Below are positions 53,474-61,677 of a DNA stretch of 64,000 bases, one piece after another. The notes below the pieces were generated by a model that saw only the letters and a program-made list of their open reading frames with translations, was not told where the DNA came from and made no database searches. The position numbers were made by a program, and so were the translations under genes. The DNA is taken from NCBI GenBank assembly GCA_033764875.1, contig JANRIO010000071.1, forward strand, positions 24,936-88,935, given 5' to 3'. The DNA is from AWTP1-13 sp033764875. GTDB taxonomy: Bacteria; Pseudomonadota; Alphaproteobacteria; Rhizobiales; Hyphomicrobiaceae. How positions within the stretch are numbered: position 1 is the stretch's first letter; every line of letters starts with the position of its first letter.

Positions 53474-53863
53474 TCAGAGCGCCTTGGCCAGCAGCGCCTC
53501 GATGCTCGCCTTCTTGGTATCGCCCGTGGAGCGGCCGACCTCCTTGCCGCCCTTGAACACGATCAGGGTGCTCTGCATCTGCACGTTGAGAGACTTCAGG
53601 GCGTCCTTCTGGCTGTCGAAATCGACGGTGAAGGTCTGCAGGTCCTTGAAGCGCGCCTCGCCGCTCAAGGCGCCGATGATGGGCGCCTGCGCCTTGCACG
53701 TCGGGCACCAGGGCGCCGACACCTCGACCAGAATGGGCTTGCCCGCCGCCTTGGCGGCGTCGAACGACGCCTGCGAGTAGGGCGCCTTGGCGCCAGCAAG
53801 AGCCGAGGTGGCGATGCCGACAGCAAGGCCGGCGGCGAGAAGGGCGCGGCGGGTGAGCGTCAT
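53474..53863 (-). CDS. Exported thioredoxin-fold protein (SoxW/TlpA-like)
   Basis: A 129-residue precursor with an export signal (TRRALLAAGLAVGIATSALA, twin-Arg at 5-6) and a thioredoxin fold with active site WCPTCK (Cys53, Cys56). The position of the invariant cis-Pro before the active-site-facing strand is Ser98 (MQSTLIVF). This is an uncommon substitution that usually changes redox potential or lets a metal bind. It is co-transcribed with the CcdA-like gene that would reduce it. Confidence 0.88.
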   Translation of the reverse strand: MTLTRRALLAAGLAVGIATSALAGAKAPYSQASFDAAKAAGKPILVEVSAPWCPTCKAQAPIIGALSGEARFKDLQTFTVDFDSQKDALKSLNVQMQSTLIVFKGGKEVGRSTGDTKKASIEALLAKAL

Positions 53864-54061
53864 GGAGATCCTCCATTGTCCGTTGCAGATGCGGAGCCCG
53901 AGACTGCGGCTCCGAGGGCTTTACGGCGGCGGCAGGCGCGTCCGTAACAGCACTCACGAAAGCGTGTTCGCCGCGCCCGATAGCGCGCCAGTAGCAGTGC
54001 GCGCCGACAACGCGTAACAAACTCGCTCGCCATGCCGTAGAGCGGGGGCCCGGGGGAGGTT

Positions 54062-54613
54062 GTGGAGGACGAGGAGCAGCAGTGGGCGCTTTGGATGCAG
54101 GCGGCGGCCGAGGGAGACCAGCGGAGCTACCGTCGGCTTCTGGACGCGCTTGTGCCGCTCATCACCGCGGTGGCGCGAACGTGCCTGGCGCGCAACGGTC
54201 GCGACCTCAGCGAGCTTGACGACGTGGTGCAGGAGAGCCTCTTGGCCATCCATCTGAAGCGGCACCTCTGGGATGCCTCGCGTCCGCTCGTGCCCTGGGT
54301 GCGGGCGCTGGTCGTGAACAAGACCATCGATTCCATGCGGCGGCGGGGGCGCCGCATCGTCGTGCCCATCGAGCCGCTTGCGAACATGCTCCCGGCGGAC
54401 ACGCCGCAGCCCGACATGGGCCGCAGCGACATCGAGAGGCTCATCGGGCACGTGCGCGGCCGCCAACGGCTGGTGCTGGAGGCGATCGCCCTGAAGGGCC
54501 AGACCGTGCGGGAGGCGGCCGACAGTCTCGGCATGTCGGAAGGCGCAGCGCGGGTGACCCTGCATCGCGCCATCAAGGCCATCGCCGAGCTTGTGCGAAA
54601 GGCGAGGACATGA
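54062..54613 (+). CDS. ECF RNA polymerase sigma factor (SigF/NrsF type)
   Basis: A 183-residue group 4 sigma with region 2 (DLSELDDVVQESLLAIHLKRHLWDASRPLVPWVRALVVNKTIDSMRRRG) and region 4 (GRQRLVLEAIALKGQTVREAADSLGMSEGAARVTLHRAIKAI). It overlaps an NrsF-type anti-sigma gene, as in the SigF/NrsF pair of Caulobacter, where it answers oxidative and heavy-metal stress. The start is GTG at 54062 after GGGGGAGG, with rather short spacing; ATG 54095 is possible. Two copies of CGTAACA (53943 and 54013) precede it and could be autoregulatory -35 elements. Confidence 0.9.
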   Translation: MEDEEQQWALWMQAAAEGDQRSYRRLLDALVPLITAVARTCLARNGRDLSELDDVVQESLLAIHLKRHLWDASRPLVPWVRALVVNKTIDSMRRRGRRIVVPIEPLANMLPADTPQPDMGRSDIERLIGHVRGRQRLVLEAIALKGQTVREAADSLGMSEGAARVTLHRAIKAIAELVRKART

Positions 54614-55242
54614 AGCTCGACGATCTGGTCCGGACGCTGGCAGAGGACACGCAGCAGCCACGCCTGCCGCTGGGGCGGCAACTGACCGTCGGCCTGGCGA
54701 CCGGGGCGGCGTTGTCCTGCGCCATCCTGCTGGTGACGGCGGGCGTGCGTCCCGACCTGCCGGAGGCGCTGTTGTCGTGGCAGGTCCTGGCCAAATTCGC
54801 CTTCGCCGGCCTTCTAATGGCAGCAGCCTTCGCGGCGAGCCTCGATGCGGCGCAGCCCGATGCCAGGGGCGGCAGCCGGGCGCTCGCCGCGGCGCCCGGC
54901 CTGCTCGCCGCCGCCGTTGGCGCTGAGTTGCTGACGACGCCTGCCGGCACGTGGGGGGCTGCGGCCTCGGGACGCCATCCGGAGCTGTGCCTCGTCGTGG
55001 TGCCGGCGCTGTCCGCCCTGCCCCTGATTGCGGCCGTCGCGACCTTGCGGCGCGCGGCCCCGGCCAGCCCGACGCGCCTCGGCCTTGCCATGGGCCTCCT
55101 GTGCGGAGCGCTCGGTGCCTTCGTCTACATGCTCCGCTGCACGGACGATGCGCCGCTGTTCGTCGCCATCTGGTACTCGGCCGCCATCGCGCTGGTGGGG
55201 CTTGCGGGCGCGCTTGCCGGCCGCAGGGCCTTTCGCTGGTAG
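54610..55242 (+). CDS. NrsF-like (DUF1109) membrane anti-sigma factor
   Basis: A 210-residue inner-membrane protein with about six segments, starting KLDDLVRTLAED as in DUF1109/NrsF proteins, which hold the cognate ECF sigma at the membrane. Cys residues (LCLVV near 117, RCTD near 177) could serve redox or metal sensing as shown for NrsF, although I cannot confirm alignment with its sensory cysteines. The ATG overlaps the sigma gene stop (ATGA). Confidence 0.85.
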   Translation: MKLDDLVRTLAEDTQQPRLPLGRQLTVGLATGAALSCAILLVTAGVRPDLPEALLSWQVLAKFAFAGLLMAAAFAASLDAAQPDARGGSRALAAAPGLLAAAVGAELLTTPAGTWGAAASGRHPELCLVVVPALSALPLIAAVATLRRAAPASPTRLGLAMGLLCGALGAFVYMLRCTDDAPLFVAIWYSAAIALVGLAGALAGRRAFRW

Positions 55243-55380
55243 GAGCCCACATCTCGGCGCCTGCCGGACATGCTGGCGGCGCGGGATATGCCGCGGTTCC
55301 TCTTGGTCGTCACGTCCACGCCGGCCGCCGGACCGGGCGCTCGCACGCGCGAGGCAGCGGCTATCGCTTCAGCGCCGGCC

Positions 55381-56604
55381 TCACTTGAACAGCGAGGTGA
55401 GCGAGAAGCTGGAGGCCTTCTTGATGGGCGGAGCGCGCTCGGCGACCTGAGGATGCGGCTCGTCGATGTAGGCGGTGACGCCGGTGGCGCGGCCGTCCTT
55501 GATGAGCTGGGCGACGTAGGCCCAGCCGCGCTCGCCGAGGCCGAGGCAGGCCTCCGACATCTCGCCCTTGAGGCGGACGTGGATGGCGATGTTGCCGCGC
55601 GCCAGGATGGCCGCGGTCTGCGCGGGCGTGTACTTGTCGCGGTTGTACAGCTTGGTCAGGTAGATGCCCGCGACCAGACGGCGCGTGCGCGGGCCCCAGC
55701 TGACACGGCTGCCGGCGTGGGAGGAGAAGTTGTACTCGCCCGGCGGCAGCGGGCCGACAGCGCGGGCGGCGAGACAATCGGGATCCGGATTGTTGCGGCA
55801 GACGTCGCGGCCGGAGATGGCCCAGGCGATGGTGCGGCCGTTGAGTGCCGGATCGCTCGAGATCACGAACAGGCGGCCGGACCTGATGGTGTAGCCGATG
55901 CGGAAGGTCCTCTCCGTGTCGGGCACCTGGTGCACCACGTCCTCGAAGGGGGCGCAGATCTCGCCGTCGGACAGCTTGCGCTCGAAGCCCTTGTGCTGGA
56001 TCGTGACGTAGTCGACGCCCGGTGCGCAGTCCCAATGCGGAAGCACCTTGCGGTCGGCGAGCGCGATGGCCGCCGAATAGGGCTCGCCGCGCTCGACGGG
56101 GGCCTTGGGCGCGATCGCGACCGGCGTGGTCTTGACGTTCCAGGACGGCGCTGGCGCAGGCGCCGCGGCCGGCGGGGGCAGCGGCGGCACGGCCCCCGGC
56201 TCCTGCTCCGCGGGCGGCGCCGACGGCCCCGGCATCGCCACCTCGGCCGGCGGAATGCCCTTCTGGTTCTTGATGCGCTTGCAGCGGTCGGAAAGCCTGG
56301 GCGGGCGTATCTGCTTCACGGCGAGCTGGCGGGCGAGGGCGTGCGGCGCGCCGTGCTTCATGTAGGCCGCGATCAGCGCGCGCTGCACCTCGAGCTGCTC
56401 TTCGGAAAGCTCGAAGATGCAATCCTCGTAGATCTGGTCGCCGACCTGGCTGAAGAAGTTGGCGATGTCGCCGGCAGCCCCCGGTCCGGGGGCGCTGGCG
56501 GGGCGCTGCTCGGCACGCGCAGAGCCTACGGCCAGCATGAGCACGGCCACCGGCGCCGCAAGCAGCACCCTCAGGCTCGTCGCGGTTTTGCCCCTGAACC
56601 CCAT
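55381..56604 (-). CDS. Exported protein with a possible L,D-transpeptidase-like (DUF2778/Tlde1-like) motif
   Basis: A 407-residue precursor with a Sec signal (SLRVLLAAPVAVLMLAVGSARA), a Cys-containing helical N part, a Pro/Ala-rich linker (about 120-150) and a C-terminal domain with LPPGEYNFSSHAG and IAIHVRLKGEMSEACLGL. The His342...Ser350...Cys353 pattern resembles the HxxxxxxxSxxCxG site of L,D-transpeptidase-type folds such as DUF2778. The match is by eye and weak. It could act on peptidoglycan or be non-catalytic. GGGGAGGGA precedes the ATG. Confidence 0.6.
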   Translation of the reverse strand: MGFRGKTATSLRVLLAAPVAVLMLAVGSARAEQRPASAPGPGAAGDIANFFSQVGDQIYEDCIFELSEEQLEVQRALIAAYMKHGAPHALARQLAVKQIRPPRLSDRCKRIKNQKGIPPAEVAMPGPSAPPAEQEPGAVPPLPPPAAAPAPAPSWNVKTTPVAIAPKAPVERGEPYSAAIALADRKVLPHWDCAPGVDYVTIQHKGFERKLSDGEICAPFEDVVHQVPDTERTFRIGYTIRSGRLFVISSDPALNGRTIAWAISGRDVCRNNPDPDCLAARAVGPLPPGEYNFSSHAGSRVSWGPRTRRLVAGIYLTKLYNRDKYTPAQTAAILARGNIAIHVRLKGEMSEACLGLGERGWAYVAQLIKDGRATGVTAYIDEPHPQVAERAPPIKKASSFSLTSLFK

Positions 56605-56880
56605 TCCCTCCCCAGATCATGCTGATGCCGACACGTCGGCAGCGCTTTTCCGGTGCCGCAGATGCTTGCCCCCCGAATCACCTGAAGCTTAGCATCTGCA
56701 TGGCCCCGTCAGCATACCTCGATAGGAGCGTGCGAAATAGGGCAAGGGCATGTCGGACTTGGGAATTCGCGGCGGATGGGGCCTGCGGGCGACGGGCTAG
56801 CCATTCCCGACCAACGCCCAGGAGCCCGGGGCCCCCGCCGGCCAGCGCCGGCGCGGGGCGCGGCCGGCCTCCGGTCGATT

Positions 56881-56910
56881 TTGACCACGCGCGGTCAAGC
56901 CACATATTGT
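56881..56910 (+). promoter_or_regulatory. Promoter with overlapping palindrome ahead of moaA
   Basis: TTGACC (56881-56886), 18 bases, TATTGT (56905-56910) make a good sigma-70 promoter 56 bases before the moaA ATG. The -35 is one arm of the perfect dyad TTGACC-ACGCGC-GGTCAA (56881-56898), suggesting a repressor or activator site. The remainder of the 362-base gap 56605-56966 holds no supported gene; a GC-rich hairpin-prone block lies near 56835-56870. Confidence 0.5.
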
Positions 56911-56966
56911 ATGAAGCAAGCAACACTACGGCGCGGGCGAGCAGAGGCCCGGCGGGACGATTGCGC

Positions 56967-58034
56967 ATGACGGACATGACAACCTCTCTCCTTGCAGGCA
57001 GCCCCCAGGTGGCGGCCGACGCGGCGGCCCGGCTGGTCGACCCGTTCGGCCGGCACGTGTCGTACCTGCGCGTCTCGGTCACCGACCGGTGCGACTTCCG
57101 CTGCACCTACTGCATGGCGGAGCACATGACGTTCCTGCCCAAGCGCGACCTGCTCAGCCTCGAGGAGCTGGACCGGGTCTGCACCGCCTTCGTGGCCAAG
57201 GGCGTGCGCAAGCTCCGGATCACCGGCGGCGAGCCGCTGGTGCGCAAGAATATCATGTGGCTTTTCAAATCCCTATCGCGCCACCTCGACAGCGGCGCGC
57301 TGCAGGAGCTGACGCTGACCACGAACGGCAGCCAGCTGGCCCGGTTCGCGCCCGAGCTGGCCGCCTGCGGCGTGAAGCGGGTCAACGTCTCCCTCGACAC
57401 CTTGAAGCCCGACCGCTTCAAGGCGATCACCCGCTGGGGCGACCTCGCCCAGGTGCTCGCCGGCATCGAAGCGGCCGAGCGCGCCGGCCTGAAGGTCAAG
57501 ATCAACGCGGTGGCGCTCAAGGGCGATAGCGGAAGCGGCAACGAGGACGAGATCGTGGACCTGCTCGAGTGGGCACACGGCCGCGGCGCGGACCTCACCC
57601 TGATCGAGACGATGCCGCTGGGCGACATCGATGGAGACCGGACCGACCAATACCTGCCGCTGTCCGTCGTGCGTGCGCGCCTCATGGACCGCTACACGCT
57701 CTGCGACATCCCCTTCCGCACGGGAGGCCCGGCCCGCTACGTCGAGGTTAAGGAGACGGGAGGGCGGCTCGGCTTCATCACGCCGCTGACGCACAATTTC
57801 TGCGAAAGCTGCAACCGCGTGCGGCTCACCTGCACGGGCACGCTGTACATGTGCCTCGGCCAGGACGACGCGGCGGATCTGCGCCAGCCGCTGAGGGCCT
57901 CGGCGGACGACGGCCTGCTCGCCCAGGCCATCGACGCGGCCATCGCGCGCAAGCCCAAGGGCCACGACTTCGTCATCGACAGGCGCACGCGCGCCCCCGC
58001 CGTCGCCCGCCATATGAGCGTGACGGGCGGCTGA
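56967..58034 (+). CDS. moaA: GTP 3',8-cyclase, MoaA
   Basis: This 355-residue radical-SAM enzyme catalyses the first step of molybdenum cofactor synthesis. The N-terminal cluster is CDFRCTYC (Cys42, 46, 49), followed by ITGGEPLVRKN. The C-terminal GTP-site cluster is CESCNRVRLTC, and the chain ends in the Gly-Gly tail needed for activity (SVTGG). All diagnostic elements are intact. No other moa/moe gene is adjacent, so it is an orphan here. The ATG at 56967 is preceded by an alternative longer frame of non-conserved sequence that is rejected. Confidence 0.95.
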   Translation: MTDMTTSLLAGSPQVAADAAARLVDPFGRHVSYLRVSVTDRCDFRCTYCMAEHMTFLPKRDLLSLEELDRVCTAFVAKGVRKLRITGGEPLVRKNIMWLFKSLSRHLDSGALQELTLTTNGSQLARFAPELAACGVKRVNVSLDTLKPDRFKAITRWGDLAQVLAGIEAAERAGLKVKINAVALKGDSGSGNEDEIVDLLEWAHGRGADLTLIETMPLGDIDGDRTDQYLPLSVVRARLMDRYTLCDIPFRTGGPARYVEVKETGGRLGFITPLTHNFCESCNRVRLTCTGTLYMCLGQDDAADLRQPLRASADDGLLAQAIDAAIARKPKGHDFVIDRRTRAPAVARHMSVTGG

Positions 58035-58105
58035 GCCGGTGTTAGGCGTCTGCGCCTCGCACGTCCCACTGCCGGGATGCGCGGACACCTCGGCAGGAGA
58101 GCGCG

Positions 58106-59005
58106 GTGACGGCAGTCCCCCACGCCTATGAGCCCGTTCACAACCTGCGCGGCATCTTCGCCATGGTGGTGGCGATGGCTGCCTTCGTCGGCAACGATGC
58201 TTGCGTCAAGCTCGCCGCGCAGGAGCTGCCGACGGGAGAGGTGATCTTCCTGCGCGGGCTGGCGACCGTCGCGCTCTGCCTCGGCCTCATCATCGCCCGC
58301 GATACGCCGCGAGTGATCGTCGACGCGATCAAGCCGAAAGTGGCCCTCAGGGCGCTGTGCGACGTCGGCGGCGCCTTCACCTTCCTGTTCACGCTGACGC
58401 ACATGCCGATCGCGGACGCCTATGCGATCCTGCAGTTCACGCCGCTGGCGCTGACGGCGGCCGCGGCCGTCTTCCTCGGGGCGAAGGTCGGCTGGCGCCG
58501 CTGGTCGGCGGCGATCATCGGCCTCGTTGGCGTGCTGATCATCGTGCGGCCGGGCGGCAACGCCTTCAACGCCTACGCGCTCCTCGCCCTGGTCTCGGTC
58601 TTCTTCTCGGTGACGCGGGACCTGATCACCCGCAGCATCAGCCTCGGCGTGACGTCGCTTGCGATGACGTTCGCCTCGACGACGATGGTCGCGCTCGCCA
58701 GCACCGGGTTTGTGCTGCTCGAGGCCTGGCGGACGCCGTCGCTCGCCGTCGGCGGCCTCGTCATCTGCGCCGCGGTCCTGCTGATCGCGGGCCAGCATTT
58801 CCTGATCCTGGCGCTTCGCACCGGCGAGATCGCGGTCGTGGCGCCGTTCCGATATTCTATCGTTCTCTGGTCGGTGCTTGCGGGGCTTGGCATTTGGCAG
58901 GAGTTTCCCGACGGGGGGACGCTGATCGGGCTCGGCATCGTCACCGGCGCGGGGCTCTATACCTTCCTGCGCGAGCAGAAGCTGTCGAGGATGGCGGGAG
59001 CGTGA
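58106..59005 (+). CDS. EamA-family (DMT) transporter
   Basis: A 299-residue inner-membrane protein with ten predicted segments and the duplicated EamA layout (about 15-148 and 160-295): LRGIFAMVVAMAAFVGNDACVKLAA, IADAYAILQFTPLALTAAAA, and GEIAVVAPFRYSIVLWSVLAG. DMT proteins mostly export small metabolites. GTG start follows CAGGAGAG and the stop overlaps the GTG of a second EamA gene. Confidence 0.9.
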   Translation: MTAVPHAYEPVHNLRGIFAMVVAMAAFVGNDACVKLAAQELPTGEVIFLRGLATVALCLGLIIARDTPRVIVDAIKPKVALRALCDVGGAFTFLFTLTHMPIADAYAILQFTPLALTAAAAVFLGAKVGWRRWSAAIIGLVGVLIIVRPGGNAFNAYALLALVSVFFSVTRDLITRSISLGVTSLAMTFASTTMVALASTGFVLLEAWRTPSLAVGGLVICAAVLLIAGQHFLILALRTGEIAVVAPFRYSIVLWSVLAGLGIWQEFPDGGTLIGLGIVTGAGLYTFLREQKLSRMAGA

Positions 59006-59898
59006 GCGAGAATCTCAAGGGCATCCTGGCGGTGCTGTGCTGCTCGACCGTGTTCGTGGTCAGCGACGCCATCGTGAAGCTCGTCTCGGCCAGCCTGCCG
59101 GTCAGCGAGATCATCTTTCTCAGGGGCGTGATGGCGACGGTGCTGCTCGGGCTCGGAGCAAAGGCGCTGGGCTACATGCGGCCGCTGCGGCTGCTCTGCG
59201 AGCCGCTGATGGCGTTGCGCGTGCTGGCGGCCGCCGCGGCCTCCACGCTGGTCGTGCTCTCGCTGCGCGACCTGCCGCTCGCCAACGTCAACGCGGTGCT
59301 GCAGGTGACGCCGCTCGCCGTCACCGCCGGTGCGGCGCTGGTGTATGGCGAGCGCGTCGGCCCGAGCCGGTGGATCGCGGCAATCGCGGGCTTCATCGGC
59401 GTGCTCATGATCACCAAGCCGACGAGCGGGGTGTTCGGCTGGTCGGCCTACACCGTGCTGGTGGCGCTGATCTTCACGACCACGCGCGATCTCACCACGC
59501 GCGGCCTGCCGCGCGACATCCCGTCCATGTTCGTCGGCTGGGCCAGCGCAGGGGCGATCGCGCTCGCGGGCCTTCTCATCGCGCCGCTCGATGCCGCCTG
59601 GATCATGCCCTCGCCGCGCGCGCTGTGGCTGATGCTGACCTCGGCCGCCTGCCTCTTCGTCGGCAACACGCTGCTCGTCATGTCGCTGCGCACAGGCGAG
59701 ATCGGCGTCGTGGCCCCGTTCCGCTACGCGCCGGTGCCGCTGTCGCTGTTCCTCGGCTACTCCTGGTGGGGCGACATGCCGGACCTGATGGCGATCGCCG
59801 GCATCCTGGTGGTGCTCGGCGCGGGGCTGAGCCTGCTCTATACCGAGCGCGTGAGCCTGTGGTCGCGGTCGCCGTCGAGACCGCGGAGCACGCCATGA
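59002..59898 (+). CDS. Second EamA-family (DMT) transporter
   Basis: A 298-residue paralogue of the previous protein, with the same duplicated ten-segment layout, ENLKGILAVLCCSTVFVVSDAIVKLVS at the N terminus, and GEIGVVAPFRYAPVPLSLFLGY. GTG at 59002 overlaps the upstream stop (GTGA). Two adjacent EamA genes may form a heterodimer or be a recent tandem duplication. It overlaps the aldolase gene by ATGA. Confidence 0.9.
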   Translation: MSENLKGILAVLCCSTVFVVSDAIVKLVSASLPVSEIIFLRGVMATVLLGLGAKALGYMRPLRLLCEPLMALRVLAAAAASTLVVLSLRDLPLANVNAVLQVTPLAVTAGAALVYGERVGPSRWIAAIAGFIGVLMITKPTSGVFGWSAYTVLVALIFTTTRDLTTRGLPRDIPSMFVGWASAGAIALAGLLIAPLDAAWIMPSPRALWLMLTSAACLFVGNTLLVMSLRTGEIGVVAPFRYAPVPLSLFLGYSWWGDMPDLMAIAGILVVLGAGLSLLYTERVSLWSRSPSRPRSTP

Positions 59899-60647
59899 GG
59901 AGCAACGCCATGAAGGCCAAGCTGCAACGCGGGGAGACAGCGCTCGGCTGCTCCGTGATGTTCCCGTCGCCTCAGATCGTCGAGATGCTCGGGCATGCCG
60001 GCTTCGACTGGGTGCTGCTCGACTGCGAGCACGGCAGCCTGTCGCTTGCCGACGTGGAGGTGATGGCGATGGCGGCCGATGCCGTCGGCATCACGGCCAT
60101 CGCGCGGCCGAGAAGCAACAGCGCCGCCGACATCCAGTCGGTGATGGACCGCGGCGTCGGCGGCGTGCAGGTGCCGCACGTGAACAGCGCGGAGGATGCG
60201 CGGGCTGCCGTCAACGCCGTCAAGTTCGGGCCGGGTGCCGCGCGAGGCCTCGCCGCCGGAACACGGCCCGACAGCTGGGGCCTCGGCGCCCGCATGAGCG
60301 ACTTCGCGGCGGCCGCCAACGCGCGCTCGCTCGTGTGCGTGCAGATCGAGCACACCCGAGCCGTCGCCAACATCGACGAGATCCTCGGCGTCGCGGGGAT
60401 CGACGTGTTCTTCGTCGGCCCATCGGACCTGTCGCAGTCGATGGGGCATCCGGGCAATCCGCAGGCGCCGGAGGTCGCGGCCGCGATCGAGACGGTGCTG
60501 GGACGGATCCGCGCGCGCGGCCTGACGCCCGGCATGCCCGCGACCGCCGAGACGCTCGCCGGGGTCCGGGCCGCCGGCTGCCGCTACATCTACACGCACC
60601 TGCCCCGGCTGCTGGGGGCCGGCGCGCGGGCCTTCCTCTCGGCTTGA
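59895..60647 (+). CDS. HpcH/HpaI-family class II aldolase
   Basis: A 250-residue metal-dependent aldolase that splits 2-keto-3-deoxy or 4-hydroxy-2-oxo acids to pyruvate plus an aldehyde. Motifs are FDWVLLDCEHGSLSLADV (conserved acidic and His), VQVPHVNSAEDA, VQIEHTRAVANIDEI (metal-ligand Glu) and FFVGPSDLSQSMG. ATG at 59895 overlaps the transporter stop; ATG 59910 with GAGGAG upstream is also possible. With the EamA pair and the following GntR regulator it suggests sugar-acid catabolism or export. Confidence 0.9.
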   Translation: MRSNAMKAKLQRGETALGCSVMFPSPQIVEMLGHAGFDWVLLDCEHGSLSLADVEVMAMAADAVGITAIARPRSNSAADIQSVMDRGVGGVQVPHVNSAEDARAAVNAVKFGPGAARGLAAGTRPDSWGLGARMSDFAAAANARSLVCVQIEHTRAVANIDEILGVAGIDVFFVGPSDLSQSMGHPGNPQAPEVAAAIETVLGRIRARGLTPGMPATAETLAGVRAAGCRYIYTHLPRLLGAGARAFLSA

Positions 60648-60760
60648 GCGCGGCCAGCGGCCGGCGGCGCCCGGGCGCCAATCGCGTGAAACCATGCCAC
60701 GGCAATTAACTTTTCGAGCCGTTGTGCTGTCTTGACACAGCCCGTCAACTCGCGCTGAAC

Positions 60761-60771
60761 TGGCCTGACCA
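60761..60771. promoter_or_regulatory. Candidate GntR/FCD operator
   Basis: TGGCCTGACCA (60761-60771) matches the FadR-type consensus TNGTNNNACNA except at one position. It lies between a TTGACA (60732-60737) that could be a -35 and the GntR gene start, compatible with autoregulation. Confidence 0.35.
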
Positions 60772-60834
60772 ACTGACCGATCGTGTCAGAGAACAAGACT
60801 TTTCCGGGATGAAGCGCGTACGAGGAGTGGGAGA

Positions 60835-61584
60835 TTGCCGATCGAGGCCATCGAGCCCCGCAGGCTCTACCGTCAGATCGCCGACCAGCTCAGACAGCTG
60901 ATCGACCGGGGCGAGTATCCGGTCGGGAGCCGGCTGCCGACCGAGCGCACGCTGGCGGACCTGCTCGGCGTGTCCCGCCCCACCGTGCGCGAGGCCCTGA
61001 TCGCCCTCGAGGTCGAAGGGCGGGTGCGCATCCGTGTCGGCTCGGGCATCTACGTCGCAAATCCCGCGCAGGCGGCGCACGTGTTCGCCGATAGCCGGAT
61101 CGAGGGGCCGTTCGAGATCCTTCGCGCGCGCAAGTTCATCGAGAGCGCCGTCGCCGAGGAAGCGGCGCGGCTGGCGAGTGACCGCGATATCGCGCGCCTG
61201 GACGCGGTGCTGCGCCTGGTGCCGGCGGCGCTGCGCGAGGGCGACCAGTTCCTCAGCCTGGACCGAAGCTTTCACACGGCGATCGCGGCCATCCTGGGCA
61301 ACAGCGTGCTGGAGCGCAGCGTGGGGGAGCTGTTCGACCTGCGCATCAACCCGTACTTCGAGCGGCTGGCGCGCCATACGGAGGACGAAAGCTCCCGCTC
61401 GGCCGCGCTCGCCGAGCACATCGCGATCAGGGACGCCATCGCGTCCCGCGACCCTGCCGCGGCGCGAGCCGCCATGGGCCGCCACCTCCAGAACTCCCAA
61501 AGCCGCTTCGAGCGCGACTTGGGCGAGACCCCTGATGCCGCCATGAAGGAGGAGGACCCCGCGACGCGCGCTGCCGTCGCCTGA
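60835..61584 (+). CDS. GntR-family regulator, FadR/FCD subfamily
   Basis: A 249-residue regulator with an N-terminal winged helix (LYRQIADQLRQLIDRGEYPVGSRLPTERTLADLLGVSRPTVREALIALEVEGRVRIRVGSGIYV, about 10-72) and a C-terminal FCD all-helical effector domain (about 95-225) with FHTAI and an LAEH metal-ligand pattern. TTG start at 60835 follows GAGGAG. Such proteins respond to organic acids such as sugar acids. It is next to an aldolase and upstream of a sugar ABC importer, both likely targets. Confidence 0.92.
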   Translation: MPIEAIEPRRLYRQIADQLRQLIDRGEYPVGSRLPTERTLADLLGVSRPTVREALIALEVEGRVRIRVGSGIYVANPAQAAHVFADSRIEGPFEILRARKFIESAVAEEAARLASDRDIARLDAVLRLVPAALREGDQFLSLDRSFHTAIAAILGNSVLERSVGELFDLRINPYFERLARHTEDESSRSAALAEHIAIRDAIASRDPAAARAAMGRHLQNSQSRFERDLGETPDAAMKEEDPATRAAVA

Positions 61585-61677
61585 AGCAACAGCGGCTGCG
61601 GTCCAGCACCGCTGCCATCGCATTGGAACAATCAGAGCAGGAAGCTGCCCGATCCCGGATCCAAGGAGGAAATCGCA

